Positions 1 to 10,000 of a DNA stretch of 59,235 nt are shown in pieces; position 1 is the stretch's first letter; each line of letters opens with the position of its first letter. The stretch lies in assembly GCA_018267585.1 (NCBI GenBank), contig JAFDYE010000375.1, positions 1 to 59,235 on the forward strand, in the 5' to 3' direction. The stretch comes from Bacteroidota bacterium (GTDB lineage Bacteria > Bacteroidota > Bacteroidia > Chitinophagales > Chitinophagaceae). The notes under the pieces were generated by a model. It was given only the letters and a program-made list of their open reading frames with translations. It did not search any database and was not told the origin of the DNA. The translations under genes and the position numbers were made by a program.

Positions 1-343
1 CCGAGATCCAGGGTCCGCACAACCCCACCAGCGCCGGCTTGATAACCCGGTTATAATAGATGAAATGCCGATTGCCTATTTTATCAAAAGCCATCTGGAC
101 GCGGCCGCCCAGCTCGGGCAGGATCATGATCCTGAGATAGGCATTCTCCAGAAAAAGTCCTGTGTAGGCCTTGTCGGTCTTTTCGTCATATACTTTTTCT
201 ATGACGGGGTTGGGATAGACGACGCCACTGCTGCCCTGGTATACACGGTTTTCAAAGAACATCGGGTTCTTGTCCGGGTCACCGGTGAGATATGTCGGAA
301 TGATGATCTGCTCTTGCCACGCTTGCACCAAAGGTTCGCTCAT
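1..343 (-). CDS. DUF5107-family protein, N-terminal part (runs off the window)
   Basis: The first 114 residues can be read from ATG at 343 leftwards to the window edge. They contain the run PDKNPMFFENRVYQGSSG, then LRIMILPELGGRVQMAFDK and YYNRVIKPALVGLCGPWIS, which I recognise as the start of DUF5107 proteins. These are large, often TPR-containing proteins with a galactose-mutarotase-like beta-sandwich, found in sugar-utilisation loci. The gene starts 27 nt after the SGNH hydrolase stop and is the last visible gene of the first SusC/SusD operon, so a role in carbohydrate handling is likely. No signal peptide is visible, so it is probably cytoplasmic. The C-terminal portion is outside the window, so TPRs cannot be confirmed. 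Confidence 0.8.
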   Translation of the reverse strand, partial: MSEPLVQAWQEQIIIPTYLTGDPDKNPMFFENRVYQGSSGVVYPNPVIEKVYDEKTDKAYTGLFLENAYLRIMILPELGGRVQMAFDKIGNRHFIYYNRVIKPALVGLCGPWIS

Positions 344-370
344 AATAGTCTTTTTATGGTTGTTTTTCAC

Positions 371-1072
371 TCAACGGAAATACTTTAGTATTTCCCCGGC
401 GATCAGCTCATGCCCCAGTTGGTTGGGATGATTCGACTGCGCCATATACGGATGGATATCTCCTTTTTCTTCCTTGATCTGCTTGAACCTTGCATAGCTA
501 TCCGCAAGCCCGATATCATATTTTTTTGCCAGCCCCCTCAGCCGTTCAGCCAGCTGCGCCAGGGGAGCATCAGCGGCCACCAGCGACTCTGTCTCATCTG
601 CCGACGGCGTCAACAATATAACCTTTATCTTCCGGCGAAGGGCCATCCGCACCATTTTCTCTATGTTCCTGCCGGACTGCTCAGGACCGATCTTCCGGTC
701 ATTCAGCGCATAGTCGATGAACAGGACGTCGGGCCGGTGGGTAAGCACTTCCTTTTTAAACCGGGCAGCGCCCTGCGTGGAATTTTCGCCGCCGATAGAA
801 GTAGTGATGACATTGATCACCGCATAGGGATATAACTCTTTCAAGTGACGCAACACCAGCTGCGGATAGGCCTCGAGCGTATGCACCTCGGGCGTCCTGA
901 AATACCCGCTCGGCACCGAATGGCCATGGAATACCAGGTTGATCGTCCGGTTGGCAGGCCATTTCTTTTGCAGCTCCGCCTTGACCGCACCTAAGTAGTC
1001 CGGGACCTGGGCCACTACCGTCCCCAAAAAGACGACCAAAAAGGCCGTACACAAAAGGATTCTTTTCTTCAT
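371..1072 (-). CDS. Secreted SGNH/GDSL-family hydrolase
   Basis: A 233-residue protein with an N-terminal signal peptide (about residues 1-21, ending VVAQ). Block I is FHGHSVPSG, with Ser52 the likely nucleophile. The later motif GGENS and DYALND correspond to the Gly and Asn blocks. The C-terminal block reads SNHPNQLGH: the catalytic His is present, but the usual Asp three residues before it is not obvious (Ser/Asn there). The family contains esterases and acetyl-xylan or rhamnogalacturonan deacetylases, so a side-chain deacetylase for the operon's glycan is plausible. Its ATG overlaps the GH2 stop by one base (TAATG), indicating translational coupling. Confidence 0.85.
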   Translation of the reverse strand: MKKRILLCTAFLVVFLGTVVAQVPDYLGAVKAELQKKWPANRTINLVFHGHSVPSGYFRTPEVHTLEAYPQLVLRHLKELYPYAVINVITTSIGGENSTQGAARFKKEVLTHRPDVLFIDYALNDRKIGPEQSGRNIEKMVRMALRRKIKVILLTPSADETESLVAADAPLAQLAERLRGLAKKYDIGLADSYARFKQIKEEKGDIHPYMAQSNHPNQLGHELIAGEILKYFR

Positions 1073-3750
1073 TATCGGGTCGGTTTGAATAATTGATCGA
1101 TCATTTCCGTCGAAAGGGCCTCTGTCGGCCTGAATTCATCGCCGGTAATATATTTCTTAAGGCTATACAACAGTTGCGCCGCAACAGGCCTGTGCTCAAG
1201 ATCATCCTTGAGGTCGATCGCTGAGACCAGCAGTCTTCCCTTCCCGACCTTCGCCTCCCAGACCAGGCCGATCTTCTGGTTCTTATTCCAGTCCGGGATC
1301 ATTTGTACGATCGGCCGCAACTCATCAGGCATCGAATCCATCACCATCGGCTTCGAATGACGCACCGGGTCCCACCACTGCCAGTTGGAATAGAACTCCG
1401 TGGGAAAGGAAGCCAGCGCAGGATGTCCCGGATCGCAAAGGATACCCAGCAGATCAGGAGGCATGCCCGACCATACCGTATTCCAGGAGATACCGGAGAA
1501 CACGGGGCTCGCAGTGCTGACGATCTTCGCCGTATCCGCCAGCAACAATACCGTCCCGCCGTCCCCAAGCCATCGTTTGAGCTCGTCATTCCACTCGTAC
1601 GCGATCCTGACACCGGCAGTGTCCACGGCCGGCAGCCTCCGCGGATATACCCATATCTCCCACTGGTTGCTGCAGTCTGCCCCGTTGAGGGACAAACGCA
1701 GCGTCAGCGAAGTGGCGGTCTTTATCCTGTTCAGCGGGATATGCAGACTGGCCAGCCGGAAGGGACTTCCCAATGGAATATCCGTTGGCCTCGTACGGCC
1801 TTTTGCAAAGACGGTCCCGCCGGCATTCTCCAGCGTCCAGCTAAGAACGGCCTGCTTCAGCGCCGACCGGCCAAAGTTCGCAAATTCCATATCCGCAGTG
1901 AAGACCTGGTCGTTCGTCCAAATAAACCCGCTCGTACGGAGCAGCGGAACCATCGCCGACTGGAATCGCGAGAACTCCCTCGCGGAGGTATAGAACTTGG
2001 GATCCCAGAACTGGTCCACCACGCCTACCGGCGCGGTACCCTGACCGGGAAAATCGTTCAGCTGCAGCAGATGATAGCCTCCCAGACCGGGCGTTCGCAA
2101 ATAAGACTCGATCTCCTCCTTTTTCTGAATGACCTGGAATTTACCGGAGGCCTCGGTAAATCGTCTGGCCAGATCGCCCATATGATGGTCCCGCAGGGAC
2201 TCCCGGAATATTTCGTAGTTGTAAGGTTTCAGCACACCGGTGTATTTGGGTATCTGGTCGAAGTCCGGATATACGCACCACTGCCCAATCTCGTGTGAAA
2301 CGAGCGGTATGGCGAATTTTTTAACGTATTCCGAATAGTCGTAGACGGTGTTCAGCGCCCGGGCATTGAACCTTCCGTTAAGTCCCTCCTTCCAGTGCTG
2401 CGGACGCGGACCATAGTAGTCATTGTATTGATTGCCTTCGACGACCGGATAGCCGGAGCCTCCCGTATAGAGGTGACGCGGGTCCTTTTTCCAGTCCGCC
2501 AGCAGCCCGTTCAAAAAATCATTGACCGTCGGTCCCACCAGCTCGTTACCCTCGCAGAAGAACACAAAGGACGGGAGGTTGCCATAGGCCTGCAATATCC
2601 GATGGGACTCTTCCGTCAGGTACCTGTTGACCGCCGTGTCCTTGCCGATCGTAAATCTCCAGTCGGTGTTCTCCACCTGCAGATAGATCCCCACCCGGTC
2701 AGCAGCAATAAAGGCTTCCTCCGGCGGGCACCAGGAATGGAATCGCATCGTGTTCAGCCCATAGTCCTTACAGACCGTAAAAATATGCCGCCACGCGGCA
2801 GAATCCATCGGCGGATAGCCCGTCAATGGAAACTCAGCGGAATTCACCGTACCGCGGATAAATGTCGGACGCCCATTGATCGTAAACCGCGTGCCCTCGA
2901 CACCGGCCTCCCGCAGGCCAAAGTTCATCCGCAGGGAATCTGATGCCTGCTCAGTCGCAAGGTCAACAGCCAGTTGATATAAGGCCGGATCGAATTCATC
3001 CCATGGAAACACCTTATCTCCCAGCGGCAACGTGGCCGTCAGACGTATCAGCGGATCGGCCGAAGCGACACCCACCGTGACCTCCGGAAGAGCAAGGCCA
3101 GCCGGCGTACGAGCCGCCAGACGGACCCGTCCCCTCACCGCGGCGCCCGAACCATTGACGATCGCCAGCTCAACCGACACCGAATGCTCCGCGAGATGCG
3201 GAAAGACCTGCACGTCCCCGATATGTACGACGTCAGAGGCCTGCAGCTCGATGCGGCCGATGATCCCGTTCCAGTTGGTTTGCGTCTCGGCGCTGACGGC
3301 ATGGCTGTATTCCAGGTTATAGATGAGCTCATTGTTGACGCGGATGCGAATGGTGTTCTTCTCTCCCGGACGCACCAGACCGGATATATCGTACACATGA
3401 GCCACAGAGAGGCTTTGCCTGGTCCCCGCAGGCCGGTCGTTGACCCATACCGAACTCTCCCAGTGCGCCCTCTCCAGGAAAAGGCGGATAGCCTTTCCCT
3501 TCCAGCCGGAGGGAACAAAAACCTCCTTTTCATACCAGGCCGGCCCCTTGTATTCGAAAAGACGCGTGAGCCGCAGCGGACTCATACCGGAGGTCCGGTA
3601 GCCCTTGCCCCCCTGATCCGTAGAACCGGGCAGCATGATCGAATCACCGTTGAACTTCCATATCCCCGCCAAAGAGATGCTGCGCTGCGCCATAACGCTC
3701 CCCACAAATACCATTAACGCCAAAGACAGGACGATCGATCTTCTCATCAC
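1072..3750 (-). CDS. Glycoside hydrolase family 2 protein (beta-galactosidase/glucuronidase-like)
   Basis: An 892-residue exported enzyme (signal peptide about 1-21, ending VMAQ). The jelly-roll sugar-binding domain spans about 25-170, with WYEKEVFVP and FLERAHWESSVWVND typical of GH2. An Ig-like domain follows to about 285, then a TIM barrel from about 290. Barrel signatures are GLNTMRFHSW (331-340), the acid/base motif EGNE (Glu403) and a candidate nucleophile in HEIGQW (Glu487). The long C-terminal part after about 600 looks like added beta domains. GH2 enzymes act on terminal beta-galactose, beta-glucuronate or beta-mannose; the sequence alone does not fix which. It overlaps the GH30 gene by 4 nt (ATGA), so the two are co-translated. 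Confidence 0.9.
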   Translation of the reverse strand: MMRRSIVLSLALMVFVGSVMAQRSISLAGIWKFNGDSIMLPGSTDQGGKGYRTSGMSPLRLTRLFEYKGPAWYEKEVFVPSGWKGKAIRLFLERAHWESSVWVNDRPAGTRQSLSVAHVYDISGLVRPGEKNTIRIRVNNELIYNLEYSHAVSAETQTNWNGIIGRIELQASDVVHIGDVQVFPHLAEHSVSVELAIVNGSGAAVRGRVRLAARTPAGLALPEVTVGVASADPLIRLTATLPLGDKVFPWDEFDPALYQLAVDLATEQASDSLRMNFGLREAGVEGTRFTINGRPTFIRGTVNSAEFPLTGYPPMDSAAWRHIFTVCKDYGLNTMRFHSWCPPEEAFIAADRVGIYLQVENTDWRFTIGKDTAVNRYLTEESHRILQAYGNLPSFVFFCEGNELVGPTVNDFLNGLLADWKKDPRHLYTGGSGYPVVEGNQYNDYYGPRPQHWKEGLNGRFNARALNTVYDYSEYVKKFAIPLVSHEIGQWCVYPDFDQIPKYTGVLKPYNYEIFRESLRDHHMGDLARRFTEASGKFQVIQKKEEIESYLRTPGLGGYHLLQLNDFPGQGTAPVGVVDQFWDPKFYTSAREFSRFQSAMVPLLRTSGFIWTNDQVFTADMEFANFGRSALKQAVLSWTLENAGGTVFAKGRTRPTDIPLGSPFRLASLHIPLNRIKTATSLTLRLSLNGADCSNQWEIWVYPRRLPAVDTAGVRIAYEWNDELKRWLGDGGTVLLLADTAKIVSTASPVFSGISWNTVWSGMPPDLLGILCDPGHPALASFPTEFYSNWQWWDPVRHSKPMVMDSMPDELRPIVQMIPDWNKNQKIGLVWEAKVGKGRLLVSAIDLKDDLEHRPVAAQLLYSLKKYITGDEFRPTEALSTEMIDQLFKPTR

Positions 3751-5402
3751 TGATAGGTTCCGGTTAACGTTACAATCGAGCGGGCGGGGATCACAATATT
3801 GTCGGCAGTGACCCAGGACCTTTTCAGGCTATTGGAAGCATCGGTCAGATAGGTGTTCAGCCGGTTGCCGGCCAGTCCGCTGACGCCCGCCAGCTGCAGC
3901 GTCGAGGGAGAAGTTGTGAAATTCACCACGACGATGACCAGCTGCTTGCTATTGTCATCTTTATACGCCGATGCCATGATCGAACCCGCAGCCGTCACGG
4001 GATTATCCATGCCCTGGACGACCGCAGCGACCCGCTGCATCCCCGGCCGGATAAAACGTGAGAAATTGCCCAGCGACCACAACTGTTTGGAGTCCAGCAC
4101 CGTGCCATCCTGCTTGCAATTGTCCACGTTGATATTACCCGAAGGGTCATTGATATATACCAGCCCGTCGCTGTAGTTGTAGGGGCTGACCGCCAGCCAC
4201 CACTGCCAGGAACTTACGCCCGCAACAGTGAGATCGTTGTGGATCGTTTTGGCGACATATAAGCCATAGTCGATGTTAGTGGTGCGTGGAGAGCCGTTGT
4301 AAATGCTGCAGATATTGCCCAGGATGCCGAATTCCGACTGCCAGGTCCCCAGCGTTGGGTCGACCTGTTTAACTTTGGACGCCACCTGCTGCCGGATGTT
4401 GACCAGATTATCGTCCGGACAGGTAGTATAATAGCTGTGCGAAGAGATCACGTGCAGTGTATTACCCAGATTGCCGATATAATTGGAGGACGAAGGCGAA
4501 AAGAACTGACTGATCTGGTCTCCCCTCCCGTCGGTATTCCGGCCATAGAGGAAGTCCCACTGTCCCGCCTCGCCGATAACGGTACTGGTAGATGGCGCAA
4601 CGGCAGCCAGCTTTGGCGATAGCGCCTTTACGAGATCGGCCACCTGCGAATTGCCGGCCTGGCTGCCCTCCTGTTGCGCAACTCCGTTGGCGCCGCCCCA
4701 GTCCCACTGAGGCTCGTTCACCGGGCTGATATAGTCGAAATGCCAGTGTCCCGCAACCTGCGCCAGGAACCCGGCATAGTCGCCCAGCCGCCCGTCGGCA
4801 ATATTGAGACCGGCGGTGCCGGCGATGCCATGCGCACGCTGATTCTTCGTCATCGATACGGGCGGAGACAACGCAAAGCCAAGGCTGTATTTTACACCCC
4901 GCTGACGCGCAGCCTGCAGGAACCATTGCTGCCCCGCCTGCTTGCTCCAGTCATAGGTCCCATCGGCGTTCAAAAAACACTCCTCCCGCCGCCAGTCCGT
5001 TGCGATCTGGCTGGTATCCCCCTGCTCGTAGCTGCCCGCGCCGATATTGAATCGCCACAGCGACAGCCCGATGCCCTTGGGAGTCCCGTCCTGCAGCGTA
5101 TCCATGCTGAACAGGAGATCGGCGATCTTGTTCTTCTTGTTGACGTCGGCCCATTTTCCGATGAACTTGCAGGTCCATCCGTCAGACGCGCCAAAACTAT
5201 GTATCGTCTGCTGCACGCTGCCCATATTGACGGTCAGGCTCAGCTTGACCGGCTTGTTGTTGCAGGTGTCCACGCCGTTGTAAAAACAGCTTCTGCCATT
5301 ATCGGGGGGAGGAAGAGGCGAATCCTTCTTCTTGCATTCCAGCGCTAGAAGTGCCACTGGTAAAGCAAGCGAGGCTAAAAGGAAATAACGTATCGGCTTC
5401 AT
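3747..5402 (-). CDS. Glycoside hydrolase family 30 protein (endo-beta-1,6-galactanase-like)
   Basis: A 551-residue protein from ATG at 5402. A longer in-frame start at 5453 lies inside the SusD gene and would bury the signal sequence, so 5402 is preferred; it follows the SusD stop by 1 nt. The N-terminus is hydrophobic and ends LLALECKKK, a weak lipobox because Glu precedes Cys23. The barrel shows SFGASDGW (69-76), SLWRFNIGAGS, the acid/base motif SPVNEPQW (Glu230) and the nucleophile motif WQSEFG (Glu357). A C-terminal beta-sandwich ends the protein, as in GH30. The pattern most resembles beta-1,6-galactanases or related GH30 endo-enzymes. Together with the GH2 enzyme this suggests a galactan or arabinogalactan-like substrate, which is inferred. 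Confidence 0.82.
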   Translation of the reverse strand: MKPIRYFLLASLALPVALLALECKKKDSPLPPPDNGRSCFYNGVDTCNNKPVKLSLTVNMGSVQQTIHSFGASDGWTCKFIGKWADVNKKNKIADLLFSMDTLQDGTPKGIGLSLWRFNIGAGSYEQGDTSQIATDWRREECFLNADGTYDWSKQAGQQWFLQAARQRGVKYSLGFALSPPVSMTKNQRAHGIAGTAGLNIADGRLGDYAGFLAQVAGHWHFDYISPVNEPQWDWGGANGVAQQEGSQAGNSQVADLVKALSPKLAAVAPSTSTVIGEAGQWDFLYGRNTDGRGDQISQFFSPSSSNYIGNLGNTLHVISSHSYYTTCPDDNLVNIRQQVASKVKQVDPTLGTWQSEFGILGNICSIYNGSPRTTNIDYGLYVAKTIHNDLTVAGVSSWQWWLAVSPYNYSDGLVYINDPSGNINVDNCKQDGTVLDSKQLWSLGNFSRFIRPGMQRVAAVVQGMDNPVTAAGSIMASAYKDDNSKQLVIVVVNFTTSPSTLQLAGVSGLAGNRLNTYLTDASNSLKRSWVTADNIVIPARSIVTLTGTYQ

Positions 5403-5403
5403 A

Positions 5404-6984
5404 TTAGTATCCCGCATTTTGTTTGACAACTCCGCCTGACGCGACGATCTCACTGTTAGGGATAGGCCACAGTCCGTGTATGGCGGGATTGAAATGTACG
5501 CCCTTGTTCTGCGCCTCGATCAGGTTCTTCGTCTCGAAGGGATCCGTGCTGGTCTGCGTATTGTATTTTACAAAGCTGCCATTGGCGCCGAGGACGCTGT
5601 TGATGACGGGCGCGCCCGACTGATCCTTCCAGCGGCGAAGATCATAAAGCCTGTCCCCTTCGAAAGCCATTTCCAGCCTCCTTTCCTTCCTGACGGCATT
5701 GATAAGATCCCAGCCGGTCAGGCTCATATCGGTAGCCAGCCCGACCCGGTCCCGGATCTTTTTTAAGGACGCCAGGGCATCGGCCGGCTTGTTCTCCATG
5801 GCGCAGGCCTCCGCATGGATGAGAAGGACGTCCGCGAAGCGCAGAATAATATCGTCGCGGGAATAGAGACCATTCGCAGGACGCTGCGACTTGGGGACAT
5901 ACCATTTGCGGGAAAAACGTCCGGATTTGGACTGATTGGTCGGATAGCCGCCGCCATTGAAGCTGGTATTATTGGGGTCGCCGGCGACGGGCTTTCCCTG
6001 ACGATTGATCGTCCAGACCATACGAATGCTGTCGCCCTGTGCGATATAGGCGTTCTCCAGGTCGCTGGTCACCGAATAATAGCCCCAGCCCCCGTCCGAT
6101 ACGGAGTTGATCATGTACAGCGCACTGGAAGGCAGCGCCGGGTTTTGAGAGGAGGCGCACTGGATCTCGAAGATGGACTCGGGACCGTTCTTATAGGTAT
6201 AGCTCCAGAGCGTTCCAAAGCTGGTCTCCAGCGAATACTCGCCCCCGTCGATGACCTGGCGCGCGGCCGCCTCGGCATTCGCCCAGTCACCCTTGTACAG
6301 ATATACCTTCGCCAGCAGCGCCGTTGCCGATCCGGAGGAGGCCCTGAACTTGTCTGCGGCGGAATAGGCGGACCTGCGCGGCAGCACTGCGGCCGCATTC
6401 TTTAGATCGCTGATCAGCTGGTCGTATACTTCACCCACCGTATTGCGGGGCAGGTGCGTATTGGCCGGGTAGGTCTTCAATACCAGCGGGACACCCCCAT
6501 AGTTGCGTACGAGATCGAAGTAGCACCAGGCCCGGAGGAATTTCAGTTCGGCAATGAATCTCGATTTGCTCGCCGTATCGATCGGCGCCGACTGGATGCC
6601 TTCAATGGTATTGTTGAATATCCCGATGCTCTTGTAGAGCTCTATCCACTGGGCCTCGTTGCGGTCATTACCGGCGTCCAGCATATATTCCGCTACCGCA
6701 TTGTATGTGGCGTGAGAAGCCTGATAGGTATTGCCGACCCAGGCGTTGTCGCTGGCGGCCTCACCCGAGAGATAGCGCCAGTTGAATATCTGCCACCAGC
6801 TGTCCCAGTCGATATAACGGTAGCATACCTGCGTGGACGTATTGCACTGATCCACGTTGGTGAAGTATTGCGAGGTCTGAACGGCCGAGCTGTTGTTGTC
6901 TACGGTCAACAGGGACTTCTTGCACCCGGCTATCACCAGCAGCAGGGCCGCGAGAGAAGTAAGACGGAATAGATTGCGTTGCAT
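5404..6984 (-). CDS. SusD/RagB-family outer-membrane glycan-binding lipoprotein
   Basis: A 526-residue lipoprotein with lipobox VIAGC (Cys21). The N-terminal TPR-like helices contain RFIAELKFLRAWCYFDLVRNYGGVPL, seen here as FLRAWCYFDLVRNYGGVPL, a SusD hallmark. The C-terminus has the usual run of LRFADVLLIHAEA followed by an RKERRLEMAFEGDRLYDLRRW motif. SusD proteins sit on the cell surface as a lid on the SusC transporter and bind oligosaccharides. The gene begins 26 nt after the SusC stop and ends 1 nt before GH30, so it is the second gene of the operon. Its specificity cannot be read from the sequence. Confidence 0.95.
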   Translation of the reverse strand: MQRNLFRLTSLAALLLVIAGCKKSLLTVDNNSSAVQTSQYFTNVDQCNTSTQVCYRYIDWDSWWQIFNWRYLSGEAASDNAWVGNTYQASHATYNAVAEYMLDAGNDRNEAQWIELYKSIGIFNNTIEGIQSAPIDTASKSRFIAELKFLRAWCYFDLVRNYGGVPLVLKTYPANTHLPRNTVGEVYDQLISDLKNAAAVLPRRSAYSAADKFRASSGSATALLAKVYLYKGDWANAEAAARQVIDGGEYSLETSFGTLWSYTYKNGPESIFEIQCASSQNPALPSSALYMINSVSDGGWGYYSVTSDLENAYIAQGDSIRMVWTINRQGKPVAGDPNNTSFNGGGYPTNQSKSGRFSRKWYVPKSQRPANGLYSRDDIILRFADVLLIHAEACAMENKPADALASLKKIRDRVGLATDMSLTGWDLINAVRKERRLEMAFEGDRLYDLRRWKDQSGAPVINSVLGANGSFVKYNTQTSTDPFETKNLIEAQNKGVHFNPAIHGLWPIPNSEIVASGGVVKQNAGY

Positions 6985-7010
6985 AGAAATATTTTTAGCA
7001 AAGAGGAGAA

Positions 7011-10000
7011 TTATAAATTAAGATTGACGCCGACCAGGAATGTCCGCGAGGGGATCGCCTGGTAATTGTCCACGCCATTGTAGCCCACGGTGCTATACCA
7101 GGGAAGGTCCGGGTTCAGACCGGGGTATTTGGTGACGGTGAACAGGTTTTGAACCGAGGCGTACAAACGAAGGCTCTTGACGCCCTTTATCCAATGCGGG
7201 ATCGTATAGCCTACCTGCAGCAGGTTGCACCGGATAAAATTGGATTCTGCCAGGAAGAAGTCGGACATCTTGCTGAAGTTGCCGTTCTGGTCGGGGTAGC
7301 GGAGGACGGGGAACTTGTTGCTGGTCCCGGCTCCATGCCAGAACTGGTTCTCCAGCCCGGATTCGAAATTGAGATGACCGGTCGGGTTCATGTTCAGCCG
7401 GTAACCCTGAAAATATTTGGCGCCAAAGGAGCCGTAGAATTCCGTCCTGAAGTCAAAATTACCATAGTTGAGGGTGATCGTCAGGTTCCCGGTATACTTC
7501 GGCCAGGGAGAACCCAGATCGGTAAGATCGTTGTTGTTGAGCACCGTGTCACCATTGATATTCTTAAATTTCAGGTCCCCGGCCTTTGCGTTCGGCTGGA
7601 GACGGGTGCCGTTCTTGTTGACATAGGCAGCGGCTTCGGCGTCACTCTGGAAGACACCCTCCGTAACAAAGCCATACCAGGCGCCGGGCTCATGGCCCTT
7701 CGTCAGACGGCTGCGATACGTGGATATTACGTCATTGGCCTCATGCCCGAGTATCGGGTCGGCCGTCCCCAGATCGTCAACGATCGACCTGGAATGGCTG
7801 ACCGTAAGATTGACGCCTAATTTCAATTTCTTTGTGAGGTTATCCTTGTATCCGATGGAGAAGTCCCAGCCCCTGGTAGTCATCCTGGCAACGTTGGCCA
7901 ATTGGGTTGGATAATACCCCTGCGGATAGCCGAGGACATAGTCGACCGTAATATTCTCCAGCAGATTGCTGGGATTGCGGACGAAACGCTCAGCCGTGAC
8001 GTTTAGCCTGTCGTGCAATAGGTTCGCATCCAGACCGAAGGTATAGTCCTTCTGTATCTCCCATTTGATCTCTGGGTTGGCGATGGTTCCCGCGGCATAG
8101 CCCACCGTATAGCCGCCGGCGGCATTGGGATAGGTGGTGGAACCCAGCGTCGTGAGATAAGCCCCGGAAGACGGGGGCAGGTTGCCGCCCGACTTACCCC
8201 AGCTGGCGCGCAGCTTCAGATAGCTGATGGTTTCCGGGCTGATCTTTTTGAAGAACCCTTCTTCGGATACGATCCATGCGCCCGATGCCGTCGGGAAATA
8301 GCCCCAGCGGTACAGTGGATTCACGAGAGAGGAGGCGTCTGCGCGCATCGTGCCGGACAGGAAATATTTCTCCTTATAGTTGTACCGCAACGATCCGAAA
8401 TAAGAGACCATATTCCCCCAGGGAGCCGCACCGGGCTGATAGGAGCCGCTGCCATCGATGACGGTAGTAGCCGCGGAGATATACTGGAAGGAAGGATCAT
8501 CCAGCGCAATGCCCTGGCGCGTCGCATTGGTAGCCTTTACGATATATTTGTCCGTGCTCTCCCCCGCGAGCAGATCGACATTGTGGTTGCCGATGCTGAA
8601 TTTGTAATTCGCGGTGTTAATGATCTTCCAGCGCGTGTTGACCCCCGTCGTGGAGTAGAGCGTCGACTGCTTGTTGTTGGCGTTGGGAGCCAGGTAGTAT
8701 TTGGGCGAATAATTGTTGTACTGGCTGACGTCCACAAATCCCTCCACCGTGCTTTTGATTACCAGGTTGCGGATGGGAGTGAGCTGCAGATACGCGCTGT
8801 ATTGCGTCCCGAAGAAATCGTTCTTGTTGAAATTCGTCACATAGTTGAAGGCAGGATTTGTCACGCTGTTAAAGGACGAACGATTCGGAAGGCTGTAGTA
8901 GGGGTTGAACGCGGTCATATCCATAAAGCCGTTCGGGATGGACCGGTAGACACTGTCCGACGTCTTGAAAGGAGCGACCGTGGGGTCCATGGAATATGCC
9001 GCATAAATGTTGTTGGGAGAATTGAGCCAGGTCTCATAGCGCGGCGCCAGGGCGACGCCAAACTTCACCGCATTGTTGACCGTCATATCGGCGTTGAACC
9101 GGGCAGTATATTTCTGCCAGTTGCCTCCCTTTGCAGAGGCGTTGTACGAGTCTTCGCGGTAATAGCCCAGGCTGCCGTACAACGAAAGTCCATTCCGGCC
9201 TCCGGTGGCGCTGACCATATAGTTCTGCGTACGCCCGACGTCGAAGGTATTGTCCCAGTAGTTATAGGTCGGAAGACCATCCGGATTGGCGAAGGGCGCC
9301 GGCTGGCTGCTGGCCTGCGCGATCTGGTTCATGGTCCTTGCATACTCGGGAGCGCCGGCCAGATTGACGCCGGGCAGGTAATTCCAGCCCGTCGCTGCCG
9401 ACACGTTGATAGATGCAGTGCCCTTTCCTCTTTTGGTCGACACCAGGATAACACCCTGTCCGCCCCTGGCGCCGTAAATGGCCGCCGCCGAAGCGTCCTC
9501 CAGGACGTCTATCGACTCGATGTCAGACGGATTGAGCAGATTCAACGAGTTGAATCCTACTTCTACCCCGTCGATGATCACCAGCGGGTTGTTGTTGTAG
9601 TTGATGCTGCTCAGTCCGTGGATCAGGATTTTGGGCTGCGCGCCGGGAAGACCGCCGCCGGACACGACCTGCAGGCCCGGCACCTTGCCCTGGAGGGCAT
9701 TGGCCACATTTCCCGTCACGTAGGAATTGACGTCCTTCGCCGATACCGACGCGACCGAAGTGCTGATACTCTTCCGGGATGTGGTCTGGTACCCGATGAC
9801 CACAACATTGTCCAGCTCTTTGCCGGACGTCTCCATGGAGGCAGTGATAAAGGACTGCCCCTTGACCGGCACCTCCTTTGTCGCATATCCGATATAGGAC
9901 AGGACCAGTACGGCATCGGAAGACGCGTTGATGGAAAATCTCCCTTCGTTGTCCGTGACCGTGCCCTTCGAGGAGCCTTTGATGGTCACGCTTACTCCGG

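Noticed and set aside
65-388. A forward open frame at the window start
   Set aside because: The reverse strand encodes a recognisable DUF5107 N-terminus; the forward frame has no family-like sequence.
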